A stretch of 64,000 nt of DNA, from NCBI RefSeq assembly GCF_000523235.1, contig NZ_CP006850.1, positions 372,001 to 436,000 of the forward strand, given 5' to 3'. The notes under the pieces are model-generated. The model was given only the letters and a program-made list of their open reading frames with translations, searched no databases and was not told the origin of the DNA. Below are positions 45,563 to 54,639 of this stretch, piece after piece. Position 1 is the first letter of the stretch. Each line of letters opens with the position of its first letter. Position numbers and translations under genes: made by a program. The DNA is from Nocardia nova SH22a (lineage in GTDB: Bacteria; Actinomycetota; Actinomycetes; Mycobacteriales; Mycobacteriaceae).

Positions 45563-46599
45563 CAGCGAACTCCCTGTGCGCTCAGATGTGCGGCCAATTC
45601 GTACAGTCCGCCCAGATCCATACCGTCGGGCAGGGCGGGAAGGTACAACCGGCTGATATCCACCTTGGCCAGTTCCGCGGAACTGTCGTCCTGGGCCTGC
45701 AGGGTGGCCGAATGTTCGACCGCCTCCCGGATCAAACCCTGGAAGTCGTTGTCGTCGAGGGTGATTCCCGCCTCCGCCAGACCGGCTCGCACGGCGTCGA
45801 GGTCGAGGTCGCCGGTGGCCACCCGGGCCCGCACCGGAGCCGGGAGAAAGCCCTCGGTGGCGCGATTGACGATCACGGTGCCGATGCGGAAATCGGACTC
45901 GGTGAGTTCGGCGATCGCGTCGGCGGTCTCCTGCACCGGCAGCGCCTCGAGCAGGGTCACCAGATGCACCACGGTCTGCTCGGAATGCAGCAGTGCCGCC
46001 ACTCCCTCGGCCTGACCGGCGATCGGCCCGCCCTTGGCGACCTCGGCCATGGCCTTGGTGACATCCAGGAATCCGGCGATCCGGCCGGTCGGCGGCGCGT
46101 CGATCACGATCTCGTCGTAGACGGGCTTCCCGGACTTGTCGGCGCGGACGGCGCACTCCTTGATCTTGCCGGTGAGGATGACGTCGCGCAGGCCGGGCGC
46201 GATCGTGGTGACGAATTCGATGGCGCCCATCCGGCGCATTGCCCGGCCCGCGAAGCCGAGGTTGTAGAACATGTCGAGATATTCGAGGAAGGCGTGCTCG
46301 ATATCGAGCGCCAGCGCCATCACCTCACCGCCGCCGTCGGCGGTGGCGATCTTGGTTTCGGTCGGCGGCAGCGGCGGCAGATCGAACAATTGGGCAATCG
46401 ATTGACGGCCCTCCACCTCGACCAGGAGTACCTTGCGCCCGCCGGCCGCCAGTGCCAGGGCCAAAGCGCCTGCGACCGTGGATTTTCCGGTCCCGCCCTT
46501 ACCGGACACATAATGCAGCCGCGCTCGGTCGGCTCGGTCCGGCCACCCTAATTCCAGTCCCGGTTCCTCTGAAACGGGTACTGCCGTCGGTACTCCCAC
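45562..46599 (-). CDS. ArsA/GET3-type ATPase (Rv3679-like)
   Basis: 345 residues from GTG 46599. Walker [47 protein letters not shown], then [49 protein letters not shown] and RAT-type [15 protein letters not shown] soluble P-loop ATPase that pairs with the next gene product; here it is the first gene of the two. Confidence 0.92.
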   Translation of the reverse strand: MGVPTAVPVSEEPGLELGWPDRADRARLHYVSGKGGTGKSTVAGALALALAAGGRKVLLVEVEGRQSIAQLFDLPPLPPTETKIATADGGGEVMALALDIEHAFLEYLDMFYNLGFAGRAMRRMGAIEFVTTIAPGLRDVILTGKIKECAVRADKSGKPVYDEIVIDAPPTGRIAGFLDVTKAMAEVAKGGPIAGQAEGVAALLHSEQTVVHLVTLLEALPVQETADAIAELTESDFRIGTVIVNRATEGFLPAPVRARVATGDLDLDAVRAGLAEAGITLDDNDFQGLIREAVEHSATLQAQDDSSAELAKVDISRLYLPALPDGMDLGGLYELAAHLSAQGVR

Positions 46600-46764
46600 G
46601 TTCGCGAGCCTATAACCCGTTACGAAACAGCGACCACAGGATCGGGCTACTGTCTCGTTGACCACAGCGCACTTCCGTCCGGGCCCGAAATGTGCTGATC
46701 GTCGTGTGCCGAGTCGCCCGGCCGCACCACCCGGCCGATACCCGCACCAGTACGCTTCTGCGAC

Positions 46765-46929
46765 ATGAGCGATGTGACCGTCTGGGAGTACGCGACCGTG
46801 CCGCTGCTGACGCATGCGACCAAGCAGATTCTCGATCAGTGGGGTGCCGACGGCTGGGAGCTGGTCACGGTGCTGCCCGGCCCGACCGGTGAACAGCACG
46901 TGGCGTACCTGAAGCGGCCCAAGCAGTGA
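46765..46929 (+). CDS. DUF4177-family small protein (Rv3678A-like)
   Basis: 54 residues: MSDVTVWEYATVPLLTHA, QILDQWGADGWELVTVLPGP, QHVAYLKRPKQ, a complete DUF4177 domain. Its stop overlaps the GTG of the RidA gene by four bases, so the two are co-translated, the same arrangement as in mycobacteria. The molecular role is unknown. Confidence 0.92.
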   Translation: MSDVTVWEYATVPLLTHATKQILDQWGADGWELVTVLPGPTGEQHVAYLKRPKQ

Positions 46930-47396
46930 CCGCCTCGGGTATCGACTGGCAGGCCAACCTCGACCGGCTCGGGCTCACCCTGCCGCCGGTCGCGGCGCCC
47001 GCCGGGGCCTACATTCCGGCCATCCGTTCCGGCTCGCTGGTCTACACCGCCGGACAGCTGCCCTTCGTCGACGGTGCGCTGTCGGCCACCGGCAAGGTCG
47101 GCGCCGAGGTGAATATCGAGGACGCCGCCCGCGCCGCCGGACTGTGCGCGCTGAACGCGCTGGCCGCCGTGCACGATCTGGTCGGTCTGGACGAGGTCGT
47201 GCGCATCGTCAAGGTGGTTGGATTCGTCGCCTCCGCACCGGGTTTCACCGATCAGCCGCTGGTGGTCAACGGTGCGTCCGAGCTGCTGGGCGAGGTTTTC
47301 GGCGCCGCGGGTGTGCACGCGCGCTCGGCGGTGGGGGTCTTCGAGCTGCCGAAGGCGACCCCGGTCGAGGTGGAGCTCATCGCCGAAGTGCGGTAG
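46926..47396 (+). CDS. RidA-family (endoribonuclease L-PSP-like) protein
   Basis: 156 residues from GTG 46926. WQANLDRLGLTLPPVAAPAGAYIPAIRSGSLVYTAGQLPFVDG, KVGAEVNIEDAARAAGLCALNALAAV, LVVNGASELLGEVFGAAGVHARSAVGVFELPKATPVEVELIAEV: the trimeric RidA/YjgF fold. RidA proper deaminates reactive enamines/imines. This Rv3678c-like branch lacks a clearly placed catalytic Arg, so the activity may differ. Confidence 0.92.
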   Translation: MTASGIDWQANLDRLGLTLPPVAAPAGAYIPAIRSGSLVYTAGQLPFVDGALSATGKVGAEVNIEDAARAAGLCALNALAAVHDLVGLDEVVRIVKVVGFVASAPGFTDQPLVVNGASELLGEVFGAAGVHARSAVGVFELPKATPVEVELIAEVR

Positions 47397-47478
47397 GCAG
47401 GATCTGTAGCCGGAGTTCCGGACAGATGTGGTGCGGTCGCCCGCGCGGCGGCCGCACATCGCGCGTTAGGACCTGCAC

Positions 47479-48270
47479 ATGCCTCTTACACATCCCGCGT
47501 ACGGGCAGCTCCGGAAGGTCACCGAGACCGCGTCGGTGCTGCTGGCGAACAATCCGAACCAGATGACGCTGGACGGCACCAACACCTGGATTCTGCGCGC
47601 CCCCGGCCATTCGGACTGTGTCGTGATCGATCCGGGGCCCAAGGACAAGGCGCACAGCGAGGCGATCGCCCGCGAAACCGGCGGCAATATCGCGCTGACG
47701 CTGGTCACCCACCATCATCACGATCACACCGGCGGCATCGACCGGCTGGTGAAGCTGACCGGAACGCCGGTGCGGGCGATGGATCCGAAGTATCTGTCCG
47801 ACTCGCCGGATGCGCTGGCGCACGGTGAGGTCATCGAGGCGGCCGGACTGCGCCTGACCGTGATCGGCACGCCGGGCCACACCCAGGATTCGGTGAGTGT
47901 GCTGCTCGACGACGCGATCATCACCGGCGACACCGTGCTCGGCAGTGGTACGACCGTACTGGAATCGCGCGACGATGCCCTGGGCGACTACCTCGCCTCC
48001 CTGGATCGGCTCGCCGCACAGGCGCCCGGACGAGCGCTGCTCCCCGCGCACGGTCCCGATCACTCGCAGGCCGAACCGGTGATCAGCTACTACATCCAGC
48101 ATCGGCAGCAGCGCCTGGACCAGGTCCGCGCGGCACTGCGCGACCTGGGCGAGGACGCGTCCCCGATGAAGGTCGTGGCCCGCGTGTACGCCGATGTGGA
48201 CAAGAAACTGTGGCCGGCCGCGCGCAGTTCGGTCCAGGCACAGCTGGCCTACCTGCGCGGCGCGAACTAG
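47479..48270 (+). CDS. Metallo-beta-lactamase-fold hydrolase (Rv3677c-like)
   Basis: 263 residues. Metal motif VTHHHHDHTGGIDRL, then GTPGHTQDSVSVLLDDAIITGDTVLG and LLPAHGPDHSQAE with the last His ligands. The C-terminal winged-helix-like part RVYADVDKKLWPAARSSVQAQLAYLRG is typical of the LACTB2-like group, which includes RNA endonucleases and small-molecule hydrolases. It converges on crp. Confidence 0.92.
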   Translation: MPLTHPAYGQLRKVTETASVLLANNPNQMTLDGTNTWILRAPGHSDCVVIDPGPKDKAHSEAIARETGGNIALTLVTHHHHDHTGGIDRLVKLTGTPVRAMDPKYLSDSPDALAHGEVIEAAGLRLTVIGTPGHTQDSVSVLLDDAIITGDTVLGSGTTVLESRDDALGDYLASLDRLAAQAPGRALLPAHGPDHSQAEPVISYYIQHRQQRLDQVRAALRDLGEDASPMKVVARVYADVDKKLWPAARSSVQAQLAYLRGAN

Positions 48271-48287
48271 TCCGGCCGGGCGCGCCG

Positions 48288-48315
48288 GAGCGCGGAGGGA
48301 ATCCCTACCGCGCTC
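48288..48315. terminator. Hairpin between the MBL gene and crp
   Basis: GAGCGCGG-A-GGGA and TCCCT-A-CCGCGCTC pair around 48300. It overlaps the crp stop codon and could end both convergent transcripts. Confidence 0.55.
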
Positions 48316-48979
48316 GGCGAGCCAGCCGCTCCGAATCGGAGATCAGCACGCTCTTACCCTCGAGCCGCAGCCAGCCGCGATGGGCGAAATCGGCCAGGGC
48401 CTTGTTCACCGTCTCGCGCGAGGCGCCGACCAGCTGGGCGATCTCCTCCTGGGTCAGGTCGTGCGTGACCCGCAGGGCACCGGCCTCCTGGGTACCGAAC
48501 CGCTGGGCGAGCTGCAGCAGCGCCTTGGCGACCCGGCCGGGAACGTCGGTGAAGATCAGATCGGCGAGGTTGTTGTTGGTACGCCGCAGGCGGCGGGCCA
48601 GCACCCGCAGCAACTGTTCGGCGATCTCCGGGCGCTGATCGATCCACGCCTTGAGCGCGTCGCGATCCATCGTGACGGCACGGACCTCGGTCACCGTGGT
48701 GGCCGTGGAGGTACGCGGGCCCGGGTCGAAGATCGACAGCTCGCCGAACATGTCCGACGGGCCCATGATGGTCAGCAGGTTCTCCCGGCCGTCGGGCGAC
48801 CGGCGGCCGATCTTCACCTTGCCCGAGGTGATGATGTACAGCCGATCGCCGGGCTCACCCTCGTTGAAGATGACATGGCCGCGCGGGAAATCCACCGGCT
48901 GAAGCTGTTTGGCGAGAGCTGCCACCGCGGTGGGCTCGACGCCTTGGAAGATGCCTGCTCTGGCGAGGGCCTCGTCCAC
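48305..48979 (-). CDS. crp: cAMP receptor protein Crp/GlxR-type regulator
   Basis: 224 residues from GTG 48979. Cyclic-nucleotide-binding core: [91 protein letters not shown]. This matches my recollection of M. tuberculosis Crp (Rv3676), a cAMP-responsive global regulator of carbon metabolism, respiration and starvation survival. A GTG-N8-CAC site lies in its own upstream region. Confidence 0.97.
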   Translation of the reverse strand: MDEALARAGIFQGVEPTAVAALAKQLQPVDFPRGHVIFNEGEPGDRLYIITSGKVKIGRRSPDGRENLLTIMGPSDMFGELSIFDPGPRTSTATTVTEVRAVTMDRDALKAWIDQRPEIAEQLLRVLARRLRRTNNNLADLIFTDVPGRVAKALLQLAQRFGTQEAGALRVTHDLTQEEIAQLVGASRETVNKALADFAHRGWLRLEGKSVLISDSERLARRAR

Positions 48980-49099
48980 GAATGTGCTCCTTATGGGAAT
49001 TGACGGTGCTTACTGCCGCTCAGCTCGTGTCGCTATCGCCACAGCGCCGGACCGAAGCGTTCGGCCGACAGTGCAGTCTACTTGCCATCCGCGCAGCGC

Positions 49100-49115
49100 A
49101 GTGACAGACACCACG
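49100..49115. promoter_or_regulatory. Crp site upstream of crp (AGTGACAGACACCACG)
   Basis: Fits the mycobacterial/corynebacterial Crp/GlxR core GTG-N8-CAC exactly, 121 bp upstream of the crp start. Suggests autoregulation. Confidence 0.5.
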
Positions 49116-49193
49116 TAACGAGCGGTATGTGAACGGGCACGGTGTCGTGGAAAGTTCCCGGAGCGTGAAATCCGCCGGACGGCGGGACCGGCC

Positions 49194-49433
49194 TCAGCTG
49201 GCCTGTGCGACGTCGAGTTCTTCACTTCGGGCGCGACGGCCACCGGCGCCGGCGTGTGCGGGTACGCCCAATTTCGCCAGCTCGTTGACCTCGGCATTAC
49301 TGGCCCTGTCCAGATATTGCTGGACCTCTTCACCCGGTTCGAGCAGCTTGCGCAGCCGGTTTTCGACGCGTTCCATCGACAGAGCGAAAAGCATCAACAC
49401 CACCGGGAAGAGCACCACAGCGAGTCCTTGCAT
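49194..49433 (-). CDS. Small membrane protein (Rv3675-like)
   Basis: 79 residues from ATG 49433. One N-terminal helix ([22 protein letters not shown]), then a cytosolic part [31 protein letters not shown] and a basic tail. Its place between crp and nth is that of M. tuberculosis Rv3675. Function unknown. Confidence 0.75.
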   Translation of the reverse strand: MQGLAVVLFPVVLMLFALSMERVENRLRKLLEPGEEVQQYLDRASNAEVNELAKLGVPAHAGAGGRRARSEELDVAQAS

Positions 49434-49524
49434 ACGGGTGAGTAAACACGGAGAAGGTCTCAGATGGAACACGGGAAGACTTCGCGAACGCGCTCACGTC
49501 GGTGCGGTTCCGTATGGTGGACGG

Positions 49525-50391
49525 GTGCGTCAACCCAGATCCAGCGCCGTGAACGGGCAGAACTCGGCGGCGACGGCCCCCGCTGCGGCGTCGGTCACAA
49601 CGGCGGATTCGAATTCGCCGAACAGGACAAAATCCACACGCTCGACCTCGAAACCGTCCGCGCGTTTCGCCGGAGAGACCCGGCTCGGCCTGGTCCGCCG
49701 GGCCCGCCGGATGAATCGGACACTCGCCCTTGCGTTTCCCGATGCGCACTGTGAGCTGGATTTCACCACGCCGCTCGAATTGGCGGTCGCCACAATCCTT
49801 TCCGCGCAATGCACCGATGTCCGGGTGAATCAGACAACTCCGGCATTGTTCGCGCGGTACCGCAATGCCAAGGACTATGCCGAGGCTGATCGCACCGAGC
49901 TCGAGGAATACATCCGGCCGACGGGATTCTTCCGAAACAAGACGAATTCACTCATCGGGCTGGGGCAGGCCCTGCTCGAACAGCACGACGGTGAAGTGCC
50001 CGCGACCCTGGCCGAATTGGTGAAGCTGCCGGGGATCGGCCGCAAGACCGCCAACGTCATCCTGGGCAACGCCTTCGATGTGCCGGGAATCACCGTCGAC
50101 ACCCATTTCTCGCGGCTGGTGCAGCGATGGCAGTGGACCACCGAGACGGATCCGGTCAAGATCGAACATGCCGTCGGCGCGCTGATCGAGCGCAAGGACT
50201 GGACCATGCTCTCGCACCGGGTGATCTTCCACGGCCGCCGCGTCTGCCACGCCCGTAAACCGGCCTGCGGCGCGTGCGTGCTGGCCAAGGACTGCCCGTC
50301 CTACGGCATCGGGCCGACCGATCCCGCGACGGCCGCCGCACTGGTGAAGGGGCCGGAGGCCGAGCATCTGCTCGAATTGGTGGGCCGGTGA
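49525..50391 (+). CDS. nth: Endonuclease III (DNA glycosylase/AP lyase)
   Basis: 288 residues if GTG 49525 is the start; TATGGT (49513-49518) just upstream suggests a leaderless message. HhH-GPD core: [17 protein letters not shown] with catalytic Lys174, VDTHFSR with Asp192, and 4Fe-4S cysteines 241, 248, 251 and 257. It removes oxidised pyrimidines and nicks the DNA. The first 50 residues are a low-complexity Ser/Thr/Asn extension absent from M. tuberculosis Nth, whose recognisable part begins at [14 protein letters not shown]. The start could thus be wrong. Confidence 0.93.
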   Translation: MRQPRSSAVNGQNSAATAPAAASVTTADSNSPNRTKSTRSTSKPSARFAGETRLGLVRRARRMNRTLALAFPDAHCELDFTTPLELAVATILSAQCTDVRVNQTTPALFARYRNAKDYAEADRTELEEYIRPTGFFRNKTNSLIGLGQALLEQHDGEVPATLAELVKLPGIGRKTANVILGNAFDVPGITVDTHFSRLVQRWQWTTETDPVKIEHAVGALIERKDWTMLSHRVIFHGRRVCHARKPACGACVLAKDCPSYGIGPTDPATAAALVKGPEAEHLLELVGR

Positions 50392-51032
50392 AGTCGGTAC
50401 CGGCTGCGTGGCGGTGGGCGTTCGTAGTTCTGATCACGGTGGTGGCGCTGGCGGTGGCGGTCTGGCCGCGTGACGAGCACAGCGCGCCGTCGGTGACCGC
50501 GACGGCGGTCCAGGGTGGCCCGGCGGCCGTATCCGACGGCCAGCGTGCCGCGGCGGCCCTGGCCGACTGTCCGCGCCCGGCCGCGACCGATCCCGCTCCG
50601 GCCCGCGGTCCGCTGGCCGGTATGAATGTCGAATGCCTGTCCGACGGCCGCCCGATCGACCTGGGTGCCGCGCTCGCGGGCCGTCCGGCGCTGCTGAACC
50701 TGTGGGCCTTCTACTGCGAACCCTGCGCGCGGGAACTGCCCGCACTGCAGGAGTTCGCGAAGCGGGCGGGCGATGCGGTCACCGTGCTGACCGTGCACAG
50801 CGACCCCGCCGGATCCCGCGGTCTGGACCGCCTGCGCGCACTCGACATACATCTGCCCGGTGTGCAGGACGGCGACCAGAAGGTGCGCTCGGTGCTGAAC
50901 GCACCCCAGGTCCTGCCGATCTCGGTCCTGGTCCGCGCGGACGGATCGATCGCGAAAGTTCTGGTGCAGCCGTTCGATTCGGCCGACCAGGTGGCGGTAG
51001 CTGTGGAACAAGGTCTGGGGGTACGAACATGA
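50388..51032 (+). CDS. Membrane-anchored TlpA/thioredoxin-like protein (Rv3673c-like)
   Basis: 214 residues from GTG 50388, overlapping the nth stop (GTGA). An N-terminal helix ([16 protein letters not shown]) anchors an extracytoplasmic thioredoxin domain: [26 protein letters not shown] with C110-C113, [14 protein letters not shown], and [17 protein letters not shown] with the cis-Pro. Likely a thiol oxidoreductase for cytochrome or envelope proteins. Confidence 0.92.
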   Translation: MKSVPAAWRWAFVVLITVVALAVAVWPRDEHSAPSVTATAVQGGPAAVSDGQRAAAALADCPRPAATDPAPARGPLAGMNVECLSDGRPIDLGAALAGRPALLNLWAFYCEPCARELPALQEFAKRAGDAVTVLTVHSDPAGSRGLDRLRALDIHLPGVQDGDQKVRSVLNAPQVLPISVLVRADGSIAKVLVQPFDSADQVAVAVEQGLGVRT

Positions 51033-51155
51033 GCGAACAGGCCTCGAGGCGGCTGGCCTGTCCATGGAGGAGGGCCCTGCTCATGTCCGACAGAGGCAGT
51101 ACGAGTGGATCCGGCCCGGAGGCCGCGGCTTGTGTGATTACGGAGGACTTCGCTC

Positions 51156-51896
51156 GTGCCCGATAGATTCAGCGTGAGTGGATCGGGCTCGGTCGAGATC
51201 CCCCAGTGGTTGCGCGGTGTGGCCGAGCACGAACCCGCCGACCCGACGGGCATCAATCAGGTTCTGCATCGCACGGCGGGGAAGATCGCGTCGGCGGCGC
51301 TGCGTCCGCGCGAGGCGTCGGTACTCGTCTTGTTCGGCGGGTCGCCCGAAGCCGACCCCGGTGCGCCGGGCGGAATGCCCGCCGACGCCGATCTGCTCCT
51401 GACCCAGCGCGCGGCCACCCTGCGTCAGCATCGTGGCCAGGTCGCATTCCCGGGCGGCGGTGTCGAACCCGGTGACGAGGGCCCCATCGCCACCGCGCTT
51501 CGTGAGGCTCGCGAGGAGACCGGATTGGATCCCAGCGGTGTCGAGCCCTTCGCGGTCCTGCCCAAGATCTTCGTGCCGCCGTCGCGTTTCGACGTGACCC
51601 CGGTGGTCGCCTACTGGCGCACGCCGGGTGCGGTGGGCGTGGTCAGCGAGACCGAGGCCGCACGGGTGGTCCGGGTGCCGCTGGCCGATCTGATCGAGCC
51701 CGCCAACCGATTCGTCGTCCGTCATCCGCTGGGGTACATGGGCCCGGCCTTCGCCGTCGATGGCATGCTCGTCTGGGGTTTCACCGCCGGTGTTCTCGCC
51801 GGTCTGCTTGCGGTATCGGGATGGGAGCGGGACTGGGATCACCACGATGTGCGTGATCTGCAGGCTTCGCTCGCGGCAGTGGGGATGACGCTATGA
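51156..51896 (+). CDS. NUDIX hydrolase, CoA pyrophosphatase type (Rv3672c-like)
   Basis: 246 residues from GTG 51156. The Nudix box G-x5-E-x7-R-E-x2-E-E-x-G is present as GVEPGDEGPIATALREAREETGL. Before it the UPF0035 motif LLTQRAATLRQHRGQVAFPGG identifies the CoA-hydrolysing branch. The stop overlaps the marP start (ATGA), so the two are coupled. Confidence 0.93.
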   Translation: MPDRFSVSGSGSVEIPQWLRGVAEHEPADPTGINQVLHRTAGKIASAALRPREASVLVLFGGSPEADPGAPGGMPADADLLLTQRAATLRQHRGQVAFPGGGVEPGDEGPIATALREAREETGLDPSGVEPFAVLPKIFVPPSRFDVTPVVAYWRTPGAVGVVSETEAARVVRVPLADLIEPANRFVVRHPLGYMGPAFAVDGMLVWGFTAGVLAGLLAVSGWERDWDHHDVRDLQASLAAVGMTL

Positions 51897-53086
51897 GTAG
51901 TTCCGGGTGGCTCGACCTCGCGGTCGTCATCATCGCCCTGCTCGCCGCCTCCTCCGGCTGGCGGCAGGGTGCGGTGGCGTCGGCGCTGGGTTTCCTGGGC
52001 GTGGTGCTGGGCGCGGTCGCGGGCATTCTGATCGCGCCGCACATCCTGCAGCACATCAGTGAGGGCCGTAAGCGGGTCCTCGTCGGCGTCGTCCTGATCG
52101 TCGCCCTGGTGGTCGTGGGTGAGGTGGCGGGGATGGTGCTCGGGCGGGCGGCGCGCAGCGGTATGCGTCATCCGTTCACGCGCAGTGTGGACAGTGTCGT
52201 CGGCGCGGCGTTGCAGTGCGTCGCCGTGCTGGTGACGGCCTGGCTGCTGGCATTGCCGCTGGCCTCGTCGTCGCAGCCCGGAATCGCCGCGGCCGTCAAC
52301 GGGTCCCGCGTGCTGTCCGACGTCAACACGGTCGCGCCGAACTGGTTGCGGCGGGTGCCCAACGAATTCTCCAAACTGCTCAACACCTCGGGGCTGCCGG
52401 AGGTCATCGGCCCGTTCGGGCGGGCGCCGATCGCAGCGGTCGAACCGCCGGATCCCAGCGTGCTCGACACCCCGGTGGCGCTGAACCTGCAACACAGCGT
52501 GCTGCGGATCAACGGTGTCGCGCCGAGTTGCCAGCGCGCGCTGGAGGGGTCCGGTTTCGTCGTCGCGCCCGAGCGCATCATGACCAATGCCCACGTGGTC
52601 GCGGGCACGTCGACCGTGCAGGTGGATACCGCGCGCGGTCGGCTCGACGCCACGGTGGTGCTGTTCGATCCGTCCAAGGACGTCGCGATCCTGGCCGTGC
52701 CCGGCCTCAACGCCCCGGTGATCCCGCTGGCCGCGGCGGCCGGTAAATCGGGTGAGAGTGCGATCGTGCTCGGCTATCCGGGCGGCGGACCCTACACCGC
52801 CAGTGCCGCGCGGGTGCGGGAGACGCTCGAGCTGACCGGGCCGGACATCTACAAGAGCAACACCGTGGAACGTCAGGTCTACACGGTCCGCGGCCGGGTC
52901 CGGGCGGGCAATTCCGGTGGGCCGCTGGTCGATACCGACGGCCAAGTACTCGGGGTGGTCTTCGGCGCGGCGGTCACCGACGACGACACCGGCTACGTGC
53001 TGACGCTGAAAGAGGTCGAATCCGATCTGCAGGCCGCGGGCGGTTCGACGGCGCAGGTCGGCACGGGAGATTGTGTTCTGAACTGA
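51893..53086 (+). CDS. marP: Periplasmic serine protease MarP
   Basis: 397 residues. Four N-terminal membrane helices (residues 8-125) precede a chymotrypsin-like domain with triad His234 (TNAHVV), Asp263 (SKDVAIL) and Ser341 (GNSGGPL). C213 and C394 match the redox-sensitive disulfide pair of M. tuberculosis MarP (Rv3671c), which protects against acid and oxidative stress by processing peptidoglycan-hydrolase RipA. Coupled to the Nudix gene. Confidence 0.95.
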   Translation: MSSSGWLDLAVVIIALLAASSGWRQGAVASALGFLGVVLGAVAGILIAPHILQHISEGRKRVLVGVVLIVALVVVGEVAGMVLGRAARSGMRHPFTRSVDSVVGAALQCVAVLVTAWLLALPLASSSQPGIAAAVNGSRVLSDVNTVAPNWLRRVPNEFSKLLNTSGLPEVIGPFGRAPIAAVEPPDPSVLDTPVALNLQHSVLRINGVAPSCQRALEGSGFVVAPERIMTNAHVVAGTSTVQVDTARGRLDATVVLFDPSKDVAILAVPGLNAPVIPLAAAAGKSGESAIVLGYPGGGPYTASAARVRETLELTGPDIYKSNTVERQVYTVRGRVRAGNSGGPLVDTDGQVLGVVFGAAVTDDDTGYVLTLKEVESDLQAAGGSTAQVGTGDCVLN

Positions 53087-53109
53087 TCGCGGTCCGGTCG
53101 CGCGCGGTA

Positions 53110-54081
53110 CTACACGTATTGCGCGGTGGCCGGATCGCCGAGCAGTTCGGCCAGTTCGGCGGTGACCGCGGCGGGATTCTCCTGATGTGCGAAATGCCCG
53201 GCATCCGGAATCCGCACCACCCGCCGGTCCGGCGCCAGCCGGGCGCTCCCGCGCAAGGTGGATTCCAGGATGTAGTGGTCGGATTCGCCGTGCAGGATCA
53301 GCGTCGGAACGCGCACGGGTTCGCGCATCGCGGACAGGAATCGGCGGCCGTCGGGACGCCACTGGCTACGGAACGCCCAGCGCTGATACTCCAGGGCGCA
53401 GTGCGCCGCGCCGGGGATCCGGATGGCCGAGCGCATGTGCTGCACGGTCTCGACGAATTCCTCCGTCGCCGCCCAGCGGGGATCGACCCGGTCCCGAACC
53501 AGCCGCTCGACCTCGAATCCGTCCTGCCGGGTCAGCAGGTGTTCGCCGTAGCGAGGCAGCTGATAACGCAGGAAATTCGGCAGGTAGGCCGTCCGCTGGC
53601 GGTGGTCACGCAGTACCGCCCGCTTCAGCGCGACCGGATGCGGCGAGGCCAGCAGCGCGATGGATCGTACGACGCGAGGATGCAGGACAGCCGTCGCCCA
53701 GCACACCAGACCACCCTCGGCATGTCCGACGAGAGTGGCGTCGGTGTGCCCGAGGGCCCGCACGAGTCCGGCGATATCCCCGGCCAGGGTCCAGCCGTCG
53801 TATCCGCGCGGCGGCTTGTCGGAATCGCCGTAGCCGCGCAGGTCGACCGCGACCGCGCGATATCCGGCCTCGGTGAGCCCGGTCAGCTGATGCCGCCACG
53901 ACCACCAGAAATCGCCGAAGCCGTGCAGCAGGACGACGAGCGGGCGCGCGGGGTCGCCCACCGCGTCCTCACCGCCGCCCTCGGCGATATGGAAGCGGAT
54001 GCCGTTGGCGTGCACGTCCCGATGCGTCCACGGTCCGTCGAAACGGACGCTGGACGGATCGGGAAGCGAATTCGACGACAC
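53110..54081 (-). CDS. ephE: Alpha/beta-hydrolase, EphE-like, with altered nucleophile elbow
   Basis: 323 residues. The fold is complete: VVLLHGFGDFWWSWRHQL (oxyanion), VAVDLRGYGDSDKPPRGYDGWTL, and the C-terminal LILHGESDHYIL (acid) and DAGHFAHQENP (His). The elbow reads LVGHAEGGLVCWA, with Ala where epoxide hydrolases have Asp (GHDWG) and other hydrolases Ser. So the canonical catalytic nucleophile is missing. Position after marP matches Rv3670 ephE, whose elbow I recall as GHADGG. Confidence 0.88.
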   Translation of the reverse strand: MSSNSLPDPSSVRFDGPWTHRDVHANGIRFHIAEGGGEDAVGDPARPLVVLLHGFGDFWWSWRHQLTGLTEAGYRAVAVDLRGYGDSDKPPRGYDGWTLAGDIAGLVRALGHTDATLVGHAEGGLVCWATAVLHPRVVRSIALLASPHPVALKRAVLRDHRQRTAYLPNFLRYQLPRYGEHLLTRQDGFEVERLVRDRVDPRWAATEEFVETVQHMRSAIRIPGAAHCALEYQRWAFRSQWRPDGRRFLSAMREPVRVPTLILHGESDHYILESTLRGSARLAPDRRVVRIPDAGHFAHQENPAAVTAELAELLGDPATAQYV

Positions 54082-54102
54082 GCCGAAAGCGTAGTTGCCG
54101 CC

Positions 54103-54600
54103 TCAGGCCGTGCGCTTGTCGGCCGTGTCCTCGGCGTGTGATCCGAAGCCCTGTGGCAGCACCGACCGGGTTTCCTTCAGCGATTCGATGGTCTTGGCCG
54201 GCGCCCTGAGTTTGCGCACCTTCAGATAGCCGAACAGGGCCAGCACCACGACCACGACGATCATCAGGGCGAACACGATCAGGAACGCCGCCCACCGATA
54301 CAGCCACACATCCAGCAGTTCGGCGAGGAAGAAGAAAAAGAAGAACGACGAGAACAGCAGGACTGTCAGCGCGCCGATGAAGAAGACGCTGCCTTGCAGG
54401 CCCTTCTTGATCTCGCCGGTCACCTCGGCCTTGGCCAGCTCCACCTCGGCGCGGACCAGGGTCGACATCTGTTCGGCCGCATCGCGCACCAGATCGCCCA
54501 CACTGGCGCCCGCGGTGGTATCGACCTCGGACAGCGGAATCGAGGTGATGGTGCGGTTGCGGCCCGCATCGTTCCCGTTACCGCCGTTTGTGACGCTCAA
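54103..54600 (-). CDS. Actinobacterial holin-X/DUF1469 membrane protein (Rv3669-like)
   Basis: 165 residues: an N-terminal acidic helix (VGDLVRDAAEQMSTLVRAEVELAKAEVTGEIKKG) then two very hydrophobic segments (GALTVLLFSSFFFFFFLAELL and AAFLIVFALMIVVVVVLALFGYLK), the PF07332 arrangement. It is not known to be a true holin. Neighbour order matches Rv3669. Confidence 0.88.
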   Translation of the reverse strand: MSVTNGGNGNDAGRNRTITSIPLSEVDTTAGASVGDLVRDAAEQMSTLVRAEVELAKAEVTGEIKKGLQGSVFFIGALTVLLFSSFFFFFFLAELLDVWLYRWAAFLIVFALMIVVVVVLALFGYLKVRKLRAPAKTIESLKETRSVLPQGFGSHAEDTADKRTA

Positions 54601-54639
54601 TTGCTCGACCCTTCTCCATGTCCCGGTGCTGTCCGGCCT

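Noticed and set aside
51029..51166. 45-codon frame overlapping the tlpA-like stop (ATGA)
   Set aside because: It overlaps the CoA Nudix start and shows no conserved features; tlpA-to-Nudix order is known without it.
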